Shown: positions 1-10,609 of the stretch, in pieces
How the letters are laid out: each line of letters begins with the position of its first letter
Position numbering within the stretch: the stretch's first letter is position 1
From: Atherix ibis
Lineage: Eukaryota > Arthropoda > Insecta > Diptera > Athericidae
Assembly (NCBI GenBank): GCA_958298945.1
Contig: OY282605.1
Span: 123,748,267-123,812,266, forward strand
DNA length: 64,000 nucleotides
Direction of reading: 5' to 3'
Notes under the pieces: model-generated
Databases searched by the model: none
What the model was told of the DNA's origin: nothing
The model's input: only the letters and a program-made list of their open reading frames with translations
Translations under genes and position numbers: made by a program

Positions 1-3000
1 GTTAAACTACTTTTTTGCTGACCAGCATCGACAGCAACAACAACAGAAAGTTGGAATGCATTATCTTTGCTTCTCTTTTTGCCCTTCTCTAGTAATGTTC
101 TAGTAAAGCTTGTTTCCACATCCACCCCATGCATAATATTAAACATGATGAGGGTGCGATTTGCTGTACTTTATTTCGCCAACTTCGCCTTGTTCGCTTA
201 ATACGTTCACTCCGTCTACGTTTGTGTGTGCGTATGGGCGAAGTTTGAGTATTCTGCAATGGACGATTGGGGATGCATCTGTAGATATTGTCGTATTCTC
301 AAATAATCGCAAACCCCTATTTAATTTTATCGCTTGCTTACCACCACCAACTGCACTCTCATCCCATAATCTACCCCACAATATAATTATGACCATAGCC
401 TTACCTCTCGCTTCAAAGCCCTAACAGACAATATTCCTTTCGACAATGAAGCCGTTCTCTTCCTTCTGCATATTCTCGGCTTTTCGAAGCTTGGGCCAGT
501 TCTTCTTGTTCTTTAGACAGTACAATTCCGAATTTGGCTTCATCTACAATATAATTTCTGCAAAGTCTACCTTTGGAGATACATGTTTCGTGAAATCTGC
601 ATGTAGTTACTGTATCATATCTTAGACTCAGTCGCTGGTATTGTGTAATTTTGTTTTGGTTTCTGTCCTTATAACTTTTATAATTTCTGTAATTTATTAG
701 TAGAGCTTTTACAGATTTGGAAAGACAATTTTTTTCATTTTTATCTTCAATTTTATTATTTATTTTTTGCAAATACAATTTCTCCTCTTCCTATTATCTT
801 GTCCCATAGTCCCTCGGTTCTATGAAATGCATGAACTTTGTTATGCCGACCAAATTAATTTCGAGGCTGAATTAACGAGTAAAACTACATTTTTTTTTCC
901 CTCGTTCCAACTTCAGTAACCGAAGTTTTATTTAAATGCAAAAAGGGGTACACTGAATTTTACTGTTTGCTTATATATATAAGGGGTCAGATTAATAGAA
1001 TCTGGACGAGATTTCTGTGAAAGTAACTCGATTAACGATCATATCAATGAATGGCGGGGAAATATGTTAGAAAATTATTATTCAAAGATGAAAGTAAAAG
1101 GAAACTAATCCCCGCTACAGAAATTTTGCTGTTTCGATGCAACTGAGTTGGTACTCGTACAGATAAAGTGATGTGTTTTTGTTTTCTTTAGAGTTTCTTG
1201 ATGGTAAGTGCACGAATAATACGTAATTGGTTTTGGCTGATTTGGTCGACTTTACTATGTCTTCATCACACATTGTTGAATTTGCCAGGCGCTGCCATAA
1301 ACCCCATTAGATACTGTGCGCTCTAAAATAGCTTTCGACGCGCATTTCCACATTTTCCTAAATCGAACATTTCAACAATCTTCGCCGCATAGGAAAACTG
1401 CCTATTTATAAATACTTAAATAATTCCACCAGCAAGCGAGTACCCGATATTGAAGGATATTTGGCACGTTGAAAATTTTAACCTCTCTTCTATTCAATAA
1501 GAACAATCTCTGATTTGAATTCAATAAAAATTGATTTTTATAATTAATTAATTCGGATTTTTTTTTACCCTAATAGCTACTGGAATATATTTATTAATTG
1601 CAAAACTTTAAAGTTTATATTTTTTTTCCCCTGCAATTGATTAAACAAGCATTTTTTATTGACTGATTTTAAAATGTTAAACTCAATTAAAAGTTAACGA
1701 AAATAATATTTATTTACCTAATTAATAGAAATTAGGCTTCTTTTTGCTTTTTAATTGAAATTAATTTACTGAGCAAATTGCTCTGAGTTGGTGGTTTGAC
1801 GTTGTGATGACTTCCAACTCTTAACGGTTTGGTTTTTGGGGTGGTAATTTGGCGATGAGCAGCGCTCAATTGTGTTCGGCATTGCGACTCAAAATAATTT
1901 TATGCTTTTTATTTTTAATTTTTATTATTGAACATTCATATTTAATTGTTCAATTGTTTAGAAAAATAGAGGTTTAGTTTTTCTTTCCAAACACTATTTG
2001 TTTTTAAATATGAGAAAGAATAAATTATTTTTAATAGAAATTGACAGCTTTAAGAACCCTTTTTAATAAAATTTTCATCAAATATTTGTTTTGAAATAAT
2101 CTTGAGATGTAAAAATAAATACAAAATAACTTACCATACAAAATATCATAGATCTGTATCCTTCTGAGAGTTTCACATAATTATTCAATTGATATTGTAG
2201 TTTATTGAAAAAGCTTATATCAAACCAAAACTATTTTATACTAAAACACTCAGAACTATTACGCAACATAACAAAGGATATTTAACCAAAAAAAACTGAA
2301 TTGATCTTTTTTCTCTAAATAACTGAATGTGTAACTACACTGAATGATTGTGTTTTTGTTTTGCGATTAATATTAATAAATATTATGCAGAAAAATAAAT
2401 CAATAAAAATAAGTTATTGTATGAAAAAGAAACTTATCATTTAAGTCATATGAAGTCCTTTTTTGAAATTAGTTTTTTTCCGAATTCCCCAACGAATTAT
2501 TTGCATTTATTAACTTCACTGTTATTAATAGTTCATAAAATAAAAAATAAATAAATAAAAAAAAACAAATTTCGTAAGGTAACTAAAACCAAAAAAAAAA
2601 GAAATAATTTGACTGAAAACTAATAATAAAAATAAATAAAATTTTACTAACACATTAATTTCGAACTGTTCAAAGGAGCAAATAATCAAACTATGAACTT
2701 GAGTCTGATATAATTCGTCTGATAATTGAACATTTTTTATAATAATTTTTTTTAAAATTTTTTTCACTCACAGAATAATCAAAATTGGTACACAGGTAAA
2801 AAGGAACAAAACTTATTTTTATGTTTTTTGACTTTTAGAAAAATTACTGTCGTTTTGTTCATTTGATAAAAGCCACTGACATCTTTCGTTCAACATTGTT
2901 TCTCTTTTTTTAAATATTGTAGTTTGAATAATTTATTTTTTTAATCTAACGATGGGGATTTATATTATTTCAATTCTAGTAAAAGATTTTATAGTTAATT

Positions 3001-3470
3001 GTTGCGGGTAGATTTGTTCTCATCAGATTTGATTTGTTCCCAAACTAAAAACTTCAATTTCTTTTCATATAATTTGATTTTTCTAAACTTTTATTTATAT
3101 TTTTAACATAATAAAATTTTTTATTTATTTATTTTCTTTTACTAAATTATCTCTTTTAATAGATTTGCTTTTTTTAATTCTTCATTTAATTATTTACTAT
3201 TAATATTATATTAATATGATTATTTTGTAAAATTTCTTTTGTTTTTCTCATTTTTAACATTAAATTGATTTGTTGTTAAACGCGTTTCAAATATTTTTTT
3301 TTTGTTTTTATCATATTATAGTTTTGGTTAAATTGTTTTGATTTTTTGTTTTGTTTTTATATAATAATTTATGTTGTTGTTGTTTTTGGTTTTTTGAAAA
3401 AGTTTTACAAAAAAATTTCTAAATATTTTATTATTGAATGGTTAAAAATAAACTAAGGAATGAATTTGAC
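1..3470. other. Non-coding DNA, mixed then strongly AT-rich
   Basis: The first ~900 bases have moderate complexity, with a short CAA run near position 30 and no recognisable protein. From about 1450 to 3470 the sequence is dominated by A and T homopolymer runs and short TTTA/AATA words. Open frames here are short and lysine/asparagine or phenylalanine/isoleucine rich, as expected from composition alone. No RNA gene, transposon or conserved motif is recognised. The only item singled out is a weak possible exon at 405-700 on the minus strand. Confidence 0.6.
405..700 (-). other. Weak candidate exon (unrecognised)
   Basis: On the minus strand a 121-codon frame ends at 413. Its last part, with residues such as EAKFGIVLSKEQEELAQ, has more balanced amino-acid use than most frames in the window. 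Eight bases after the stop lies a consensus-like splice donor, GAG|GTAAG (exon end at 405). A weak acceptor-like TTACAG lies near the upstream end. I recognise no domain. The stop lies before the donor in this frame, so it would have to be a terminal coding exon followed by a 3' UTR intron, or non-coding. Chance is the likeliest explanation. Confidence 0.12.
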
Positions 3471-3592
3471 GCCGGTTTTTAGACATTGTGCGACGGACGA
3501 CGGCGATAACACGCGTATCAACAACGACGCCGAAACAGCGTGACTGAGCGTCGCGACGCATTAAAAGGACACATTGGATAAGATAGAAAGGT
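3471..3592 (+). promoter_or_regulatory. CG-rich patch, possible promoter / 5' non-coding exon
   Basis: Within a strongly AT-rich region, about 80 bases (3470-3560) are dense in CG dinucleotides and GACG/CGACG words. After a further ~30 bases comes AAAG|GTAAAAGTG, which resembles a splice donor at about 3591. Repeated GACG-type words could serve as downstream promoter elements, and no TATA box is obvious immediately upstream. A transcription start with a short non-coding first exon on the plus strand would explain the composition, but there is no linked coding sequence in view. It could equally be an isolated conserved element. Confidence 0.2.
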
Positions 3593-4390
3593 AAAAGTGT
3601 GTAGATTAGAGAAAGCGAAAAATTTTTAGGTGGGGGAGTGTCTCAGCTATTTTGAAAATTTTATATACACAATCGTATATAAAAAGGATAAAAGGCGCTT
3701 GCGTTTGAAATTTTTTGCCCCGCCTACATTTACACAACTAACAGCACATTCTACTCTCATCGACGAGTACACCACGGTGGCATACGCATTTTTATTTTGT
3801 GTACCCGATGTCCAGTGTGGTGGAGGAGCCTTTCTCATCCGCCACAGCAGTCCCGTCTTGTTGTCCTTTCAGTTGCTATCTTTCGCTTGACCGTTCTGTC
3901 TTTGTTGTTATTATTTTTGTTGTTGCCGAGGCTATTTTAAGTGGTGGTAGTACTAAATTTTAGATTCTCCATTTCGTTTTAATTTTTTGCATTTTGTTAT
4001 GCGTTACTGTTTGTTTCGTTATCTTCATTCTACATTTGATACTACTACTTATTCTGCTGTCCTTTTTGTAGTTGCTGCTGCCGCTGATGCTGCTAGTGCT
4101 GCTGCTGCTGCTCCAGTGACTCCTGCCATCGTTGGTATTGCTACCGCTGCTACCTATGCAAGAGTTGATGGTGGTGTCGAATATGCTCGTATTGTCCACC
4201 TTCTTCTAAGTCTTCTTCTGTGTCTCGTTTGTTCTTTTATTAATTTTTTTTTATTACTATTTTTTCTTTCTCACTTCACACTTTTTTACTAGCATTTCCG
4301 TTGCGTTTTTGGCATTGTTGACGGTGCTGCACTTGCTTTTCTTGTTGTTTTTCCAACTGCACGAATATGATTTTCACAAGTTTTGTCCTT
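3593..4390. other. Non-coding DNA around a triplet repeat
   Basis: This stretch has moderate complexity. It includes a pyrimidine-rich tract (about 3840-3960) and the GCT-type triplet array. Overlapping plus and minus frames of 79-101 codons are alanine/valine- or serine-rich only because they read through the triplets. No recognised gene. Confidence 0.5.
4070..4115 (+). repeat. GCT/GCN triplet repeat (opa-like)
   Basis: Imperfect GCT-type triplets interspersed with GAT and AGT. Such repeats are common in fly exons and introns. The alanine-rich plus frame that reads it runs into a hydrophobic low-complexity tail and lacks any domain, so I treat it as a non-coding simple repeat. Confidence 0.8.
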
Positions 4391-4393
4391 CTT

Positions 4394-4495
4394 TATCATT
4401 TTTACTTGATCCAATTAGATCTTTTCTCACACTTTTCGACCACTGTGGTCGAAAAGTGTGAGAAAAGATCTAATTGGATCAAGTAAAAAATGATA
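4394..4495. repeat. 102-bp near-perfect palindrome (hairpin 1)
   Basis: The left arm (4394-4443) and right arm (4445-4495) are reverse complements around a single unpaired T at 4444, with only one base of length difference in an A/T run. The loopless form and near identity imply a recent inverted duplication or a sequencing/assembly artefact. It overlaps the start of the next hairpin by about 5 bp. Confidence 0.95.
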
Positions 4496-4544
4496 ATAGG
4501 CATTTGCGATGGTAGATGATCACCATCGCAAATGCCTATTATCA
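4491..4544. repeat. 23-bp-arm perfect inverted repeat (hairpin 2)
   Basis: The arms 4491-4513 and 4522-4544 are exact reverse complements, separated by an 8-base spacer. The hairpin begins on the last bases of hairpin 1 and its right arm runs into the direct repeat starting at 4533, so the three structures are chained. Confidence 0.95.
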
Positions 4545-4633
4545 TATTCGTACTACAGCTACATTCAAATCAAATCTCGATAATTTTGCCTATTATCATA
4601 TTCGTACTACAGCTACATTCAAATCAAATCTCG
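4533..4633 (+). repeat. 47-bp exact direct repeat, two copies
   Basis: Positions 4533-4579 and 4587-4633 are identical (both begin TGCCTATTATCATATTCG) and are separated by 7 bases. The first copy shares its beginning with the right arm of hairpin 2. Confidence 0.95.
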
Positions 4634-7600
4634 CTACTAAGGCTAAAATCTCTCATACGCAGAAGAATATATAATATGTACGTGGATGGAATCTAAATTA
4701 TGGTCTCAGTACTGCCCATGTACATATCTGTGTGTTCATCCTTAATTCCAGTTTTTCTTGTTCTTATTTTTCCCTGCACATTTTCCTTCTATTCGTAGTC
4801 GGATTGCTTCGGAGAAAAAAGTTGCTGTAGGTTGACTATGGATATGAATAGGGAATGACCGTTTCCACGCTAGGGATGTAAATTTGGAAGGATTACAAAA
4901 TTTAGCTAAAGCTTGAAGGACTCCGTTACTTTGCAGAGGATCGTCTATAGAATAGATATGAATATCAATTACCCAAAAATATGTTTCGTAAAAATTTCGA
5001 TAGGTACAATTACTATTATTTTATTATTGATGTAGCTAAGCTAAGCTCACTTCGAAATGGAAAATTAGCGGTAAAAATAAAAATTGCATAAAGAATATAA
5101 CAATTTTTTATAAATAGTTCTACTTTCTATAAAATAATTATGATTAATTTGATTTGAATAAAAGTCAGAAACGGAACTGCAGTACATAAGAATGCCTTCA
5201 CATTTTCCAAATAGGGACGAACACGACTACACATATTTTTGTACATCCCAAGGTATTCCAACCAAACCCCATTCGGTGGTTATTCCAGCAATCATTGCAT
5301 TTAGTCCCACATGTGGGTGTTGCAGCCTATATTGGGAAAATTTGAAAAGCTTAGGCAACTAAAAAAGGCACTGTCACGCATGTTGTATTTTTGTCTGGCT
5401 GACGTTCGCGAATGTCCTTTTTGTGTATACGCTTTCAGGAACTTGCCCACATATCAGTGCAATCTCAAATATGCTTTGGACCAATACGTTTCGTGTATTC
5501 GCGCTTAAATATTTTCGCAATTCTCGCAGATATGCAGGCCTTTCGTGCATTTTTATGTTGCAATTTTTTTTTCTGGTGCCTTCGAGTTTTGCTAGCTTCT
5601 ACGCAAATCACAATACACTCATGTACAAGGGACACGTGAAGTGAATGGGTCGTTGTCGTATTGTGTATGCAGTTTTCCGAACGCAGTAAAACTTTTCCAA
5701 TATTCTGCAAAACACCAAATAGCAAAGCAAAACCGAAAATAACAAAATAAAAAGGAGGCATCTTCAGGCCGCTCAATACATGCCCGCACGAGAAGAATGT
5801 ATCGTAAAATACCAGAAAGGCCATTTCATTACGGACGGGTTTATGGTATCATGTGCTTGAATTCAAAAATCTCTCTGTTCTCGTAGGTACAAGAGTACTC
5901 CGGAACGAAACCGTCTATGTGTTATTGGGTTGATCCGTTCGTGTGCACCCACTCATACTCCAATTCGTGCTCGTGCATTCGCATAGAATCAAATGGTTCA
6001 TTCCAAAAATTGTTAAAAACTTTTTCCCCTATCTATGCACAGGCTCTACGCATAAACAAAACTTTTTTTTGCATGCATCCACCAACAAAAGAGAAATTGC
6101 ACGTTGCTCCCCAGCACAATTTTTTCCATTCGATTTTTCCATTGAACATTTCCCCCCTTTTTTTATTTAATTTTATTTTCTCATTTATTTTTTCATCAAA
6201 TTTTCACAGAAAAATAGAATTTGATTTTTTTTGTTTCGTTTTCAGCTAGCGTGTTTCGTTAAATAAATAGATACCTTGTTGAGTGTTGACGATGGGGAGA
6301 GTATTCGCGGCATTTAAAGGCCAAAGCTTTCGATAGCAAAAAAAATATACATGTACTCGTATATGGGGTACGGGGTGTTCGTGGTGGCTTGTGGCGCTGA
6401 CGGCATTTGTTTTTTTTTAATTATATTTAAAATGAACAAATAAAAAAGAGAAAGAAAAACAACCAATAAATGGAAATAAAAATCGAAAAATACTGATTAC
6501 CAATACAAATACCAATACAAAAAATGAAAAAATTTTAGGGAACAGGATACGAAAAAAAACGAAAGCTTTTTTCGTTCGATTTACTACATTACGATTTTTT
6601 ATGCACTGGACGTTTGATGTTGCATTGTGCACGATGTGTACATGCATATACACACACACACACACATTATGTTTTTTTAATTTCACAAAGTGTTTTTGTT
6701 CTTGTTTTGTTTGGCAATATTGGTATTGGTTATGGTCAAAGTGATAGATACTTTTGGAGAGGAAGGTTGTGGCACTATCGCAGGATTTGAAGGTATCCAT
6801 CGGCTGCTATACTTCAGATGTTGCAAGGGGGTGGATGGTGTAAAAAATTATTGGAGCTGGTGTGGGATGGTGAAGGCAGTATGGCACCCTTCAATTTGTG
6901 TACAATAACAAAATATTCGTTGGGAATTTTTTAAATTTTTTTGACGGCGGGCCCCATTAACAAATGCATAGGAAAAAATTACCGAAAAATATAAAAAGAT
7001 TCAAATGGAAAATAAATAATTAAAACAACTTAAATATGTGTCATTGATTTTTAATTATTTACCGTATGTACTCGTATATGTTATGTCTGTGATTTTCATC
7101 ATAATCATTTATTTTGTTTTTTATGTAAAAAAATCTTCGAAGTTGGCTTTAAATGGTTTTTCACTTTCATAGGCTGAAATTTCGATTTCTCCACAAGACT
7201 ACTTTGTTTTTTTTAATTCTTTTCCTTATACATAAATGTACATTTTTTCAAGTAATGCCCCCATTTTTTTTGTATATTCATACAATATTTTGCATATTTG
7301 CCGAATTTTTTATTCAGGACGATTCATTATTTTCAAGTTTCTTTTATTTTTTTTATTTTTTTTATTTAAATTTATTCCATAAAATATTATCGTTTTCATT
7401 TTATTCCGATTATGGTTTCAATGTTTCATAAAAATATGCTCATGTATATGACGGGAAACTAAATTTAAAAAAAGGGTCAATGGCATTACTCGACTGTGTT
7501 ATGAAATAATTTAAGTTTTTCAATGAACTTGATTAATTTGGAAAAAAAGCACGCGTAAAAGTAAATAATTGAACTTATTTTTTCCAAATGTGTCAATGTT

Positions 7601-7698
7601 ATTGTGAATTTTTATTATTTTCATAGTACTATATACCGAATATTATTTATTTTAAAGCTTTCATGGGATATGATTTTTGTCTATAGCAAACCGATTAT
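4634..7698. other. Non-coding DNA, no gene recognised
   Basis: From 4640 to about 6400 the composition is moderate, with overlapping short frames on both strands near 5400-5820 and 5917-6250. None has family signatures, and their mutual overlap marks them as chance. From about 6900 to 7700 the sequence is strongly T/A-rich, with phenylalanine-rich frames only. TACTCGTA octamers occur at 6354 and 7069. Confidence 0.55.
6650..6666. repeat. (CA)n microsatellite
   Basis: Uninterrupted AC/CA dinucleotide repeat of about eight units, typical of fly non-coding DNA. Confidence 0.9.
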
Positions 7699-7740
7699 TA
7701 ATCAATTACTATAAATAAAAGTATTTATAGTAATTGATTA
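7699..7740. repeat. 19-bp-arm perfect hairpin, 4-base loop
   Basis: Arms 7699-7717 and 7722-7740 are exact reverse complements (TAATCAATTACTATAAATA on the left) around the loop AAAG. It is AT-rich. It is not followed by a T-tract or linked to any gene, so it is more likely a local inverted duplication than an RNA element. Confidence 0.9.
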
Positions 7741-7944
7741 AATGCATGCCAATTATAATAGATTTTGTTAAAGACAATATTTCATGATAAAATAGTTTTC
7801 GTAATCTAATATTTTATATCATAATAATAAAAAAAATTGTAAAATTATTCAGAAGTAATTGAACTTTTTAAAATTTTTTATAAAATTTATACAGCTTAAA
7901 TATATAAAAGGTTATAAATCTCGTGGTTTAGAAAGTAGATTAAT

Positions 7945-8400
7945 GTTATTTTACATTATGGTTCGTTTAATGTGTTCAAATTGCAAAGAAAATATGCCAA
8001 CGGATGAAGAGGAGTTGGAGCAATAGGCTATGTATGTTGATTTTTCAAACAAAATTTTCATCAACGATGGGGCTCATTTCTCTTTTCGTGGACACACCAA
8101 TAAGAAAAAATAAATATAATCCATATATGAAAACTAATAAGTAACTGTGAAGAAACAATTGCGTATGCCAAAAGTGACCGTCTGTTGTGCATTTTGGTGT
8201 GAAGGAAGGAATCTCTTTGAAAATGAAAGAAAAGAGACCCTTACCGTCAATTCTGAGCGCTATTGCCGTATGATAACCGATTTTAGTTTGCTTGAACTTT
8301 AAGATTTTAATCTGGATCATTCACATATGTGGTCTAGCCAAACGATACCGCAAGCTATACAACACAATAATATTATGCTTTTTTACAAGAATAGTTCCCT
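7945..8400 (+). mobile_element. Tc1/mariner-superfamily relic, family 2 copy A
   Basis: Plus-strand translation in shifting frames gives DFSNKIFINDGAHFSFRG, then VTVCCAFWCEG, then FENERKETLTVNSERYCRMITDF. This is the core of a mariner-superfamily transposase, where families carry a 'DFSNKI..SDEAHF' block, 'VTVWC..W..G' and 'VTVN..RY..MI'. The first catalytic aspartate sits in an altered context (IND-G rather than SDE). Its 5' edge (ATTTTACATTATGG at about 7948) matches the 5' edges of the copies at 25.36 and 53.06 kb. Most of the N-terminal DNA-binding region is missing. The 3' side runs into a hairpin at 8372. It contains stops and frameshifts and encodes no active protein. Confidence 0.75.
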
Positions 8401-8423
8401 TTACTCTTGTAATAAAGCATAAT
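8372..8423. repeat. 21-bp-arm inverted repeat inside mariner relic
   Basis: The left arm 8372-8392, which aligns to the mariner family 2 sequence at about 53.43 kb, is repeated in inverse orientation at 8403-8423 with 19 of 21 positions matching and a 10-base spacer. The right arm is therefore an inverted copy of transposon sequence. Confidence 0.85.
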
Positions 8424-8457
8424 TTGTTTCTATCTGAAGAACAGATAGAAACAAATT
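8421..8457. repeat. 16-bp-arm perfect hairpin, 5-base loop
   Basis: Arms 8421-8436 (AATTTGTTTCTATCTG) and 8442-8457 are exact reverse complements around AAGAA. It starts on the last three bases of the preceding inverted repeat, so the two hairpins are chained as at 4.4 kb. Confidence 0.92.
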
Positions 8458-8713
8458 TTCTTATAATTAAATACTGATAGTGCTTAAGAAGCACTTAGAG
8501 TGATTTATTTATTACATAATATTTTCAAATCGTTTAACAGCGTAGGATATGAAGTGTACTAATTAAAAAAGAAGGAAAATTGCAAAAATAACAGGTAAAT
8601 AGGCCCAAGATATGAGATGTTCTAATTAAGGCAATAAATTATTTAATGGTTTCGAGGAACATTAAAGAAAATTTTCAAAAACACAAATTTGAATCAAAAA
8701 AAAGAAAAAACAG

Positions 8714-8758
8714 AGACTATTAGTATTTATTTATAAAGACTATTAGTATTTATTTATA
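8714..8758 (+). repeat. 22-bp tandem direct repeat
   Basis: AGACTATTAGTATTTATTTA plus two bases occurs at 8714-8735 and again at 8737-8758, identical, one base apart. Confidence 0.92.
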
Positions 8759-9357
8759 ATTAATAAAGTTTTAAAAGAGGTATAAGATTATGCGAAAGCG
8801 GATTGATTATGCGAAAGCATGTTACCCAAAAACTGCTCAAGATGCAACATCAACCAAAGAATCATTTAAGATTTGGGCGTTTTTCACTCATAGATCACTT
8901 GATATTAATAATACAGTTCCCATATTTTTAGACATTTCTGTCATTAGTTTAAAGACTCTATTATTTAAGACCCTCTAACAGGTCTTCAATAATTTGACGA
9001 AGGTTTTCATATAGGACGTCTTGGATATGATCAGACTTGGAGTAGGTTTTAATAATTGTTAATAAATAATAATTTTGTGTTTTTACTTAATAATCAATTA
9101 AAAACAGTATTCATTAAATTATTGTTTTCTATGTTATAATTTTAAATAATAGTTTTTGTATTATCATTTATTGTAATTGTCAAGAAAATTATAAAAAAAT
9201 ATGAAAATTGTACATTTTAATAATATTTTTTTAAAAGAAAGATGCGTAGAAGAATATTTTATTATTTGCACAAGCTAACATATTTTAAAAGTGTTTTTAA
9301 AAAAAATTAATTGTATTTAAAAAAAAGGCAAATTTTAACATTTTACAATTTTTTTTC

Positions 9358-9422
9358 AAAAGTCGGCTTTATTAAAACCTAAGTTATGCAAATATTATTA
9401 ATTTTTAATAAAGCCGACTTTT
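9358..9422. repeat. 20-bp perfect inverted repeat, MITE-like
   Basis: The sequence AAAAGTCGGCTTTATTAAAA (9358-9377) is repeated in inverse orientation at 9403-9422 with a 25-base AT-rich spacer. Short ends with almost no interior could be the remains of a tiny inverted-repeat element or a local inverted duplication. No second copy was noticed in the window. Confidence 0.85.
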
Positions 9423-10287
9423 TTTATTTTAAAGTAAAACCCCCATTTTGTTTGTATTATTTGTAGTCAGTAATATTAAAAATACATTAATATTTATTAT
9501 ATATTATTATAATTTGCATGTTTGTACAATAACAATCTTATAAAAATATGGAAGTGTCCACAATATAACTTGAAGCCCTTTACTTTTGAAATAATTATTA
9601 AAGATATCATAAAATTTTTTTTATTTACTTATGATTTATAAGTAGCAAGTTTAATGGTAGTTAAATATTTTCCACTACTTTTCCGTAAAATTGTACCTAC
9701 AATCGTAAATACTTATGCTAACCTACAATCGTAAAATTAACTGAATTTACAATTCAGTTTAATTGTAGTTAAAAATACCGTCGGAAAAATTATGAATTAA
9801 TTTAAATTAAATTTTTATTGTAAACTATTTAGTTATGCTATTATATGTATATATATCTTTCGGGGCATTGCTTAGATACCTAAATTCTAATATCCTAGAA
9901 ATTCATAAAAAGTTGGAAATTAAATAATCAAATAAGTCATTTACAATATAATATATTTCTATGCGTGTACATATTCGTATTTATGTACACATACTCGTAA
10001 CTAAATTGTTTAAAATTTTATTTAGTAATTACCGACGGAACAAGTTCTAGTATTATTATTTTTTTTATTTTTTGTTATTTGACAAAGTGAAATTATATCC
10101 TACTTGTTTGGTATTTGGTATAGACAGGAAAAAATATATCTTATCATAAATGCATGTAAACGAAATATACTTTTCTTCATTAAGTTGTTTATAAGAAATA
10201 CAAAACAATTATTTTAAATTTGAAAAAAATATTTTTTGAAGTAATTTAATTGAAAATAATTAAAGCTACTTTAGGAACAGCGAGTTT

Positions 10288-10432
10288 GAGAAATAGAGAG
10301 ATAGAGAGAAATATATATAGAAAGGCAGATATTTAAACGGATGGAGATAAAATGGCATAGAAAATTAGCGGTGAGGAGATAGAGAGACAGATTAACAGAG
10401 CCACAGATAATATAGAGATAGAGAGATCATAC
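10288..10432 (+). repeat. GAGA/GATA-rich simple-sequence tract
   Basis: A purine-rich tract with many degenerate GAGAGATAGA words on the plus strand. In flies such tracts can bind GAGA factor, but here it may simply be a decayed microsatellite. No transcript is evident. Confidence 0.6.
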
Positions 10433-10433
10433 G

Positions 10434-10517
10434 ATGAGTGACAAAAGAAATCTTTATGCGGTTAGGAATCTTTCACTAAAATGAGTGACAAAAAGAAATC
10501 TTTATGCGGTTAGGAAT
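10434..10517 (+). repeat. ~36-bp direct duplication
   Basis: ATGAGTGACAAAAGAAATC and the following bases occur at 10434-10469 and again at 10481-10517, differing by one extra A, with an 11-base gap. Confidence 0.93.
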
Positions 10518-10609
10518 TTTTTGAAGAGTAATAATTATACAGAATTGAAAAGATATACAGAATTGATATCCACAGTGTAAGATAAAAGTAATCAGACAGG
10601 TATTACTAA

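Larger units (their letters stand above)
8458..10287. other. Strongly AT-rich non-coding DNA
   Basis: No gene. It contains a 22-bp tandem duplication (8714-8758), an inverted repeat (9358-9422), a short repeated word ACCTACAATCGTAAA near 9698-9735 and one TACTCGTA octamer at 9992. Confidence 0.6.

Noticed and set aside
3987..4292. Alanine/valine-rich 101-codon frame
   Set aside because: It reads a GCT-type triplet repeat followed by a T-rich tail. No conserved domain, and the minus strand gives an equally open serine-rich frame.
4394..4633. CRISPR array
   Set aside because: There are palindromes and a single direct repeat, but no regular repeat-spacer series and no associated genes; the sequence is eukaryotic.
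7699..7740. Possible intrinsic terminator or microRNA precursor
   Set aside because: The stem is too short for a microRNA precursor, it is AT-only in large part, and a bacterial-type terminator makes no sense in this eukaryotic context.
8045..8320. 91-codon minus-strand frame
   Set aside because: It is antisense to the mariner family 2 relic, whose plus strand carries the recognisable transposase blocks.
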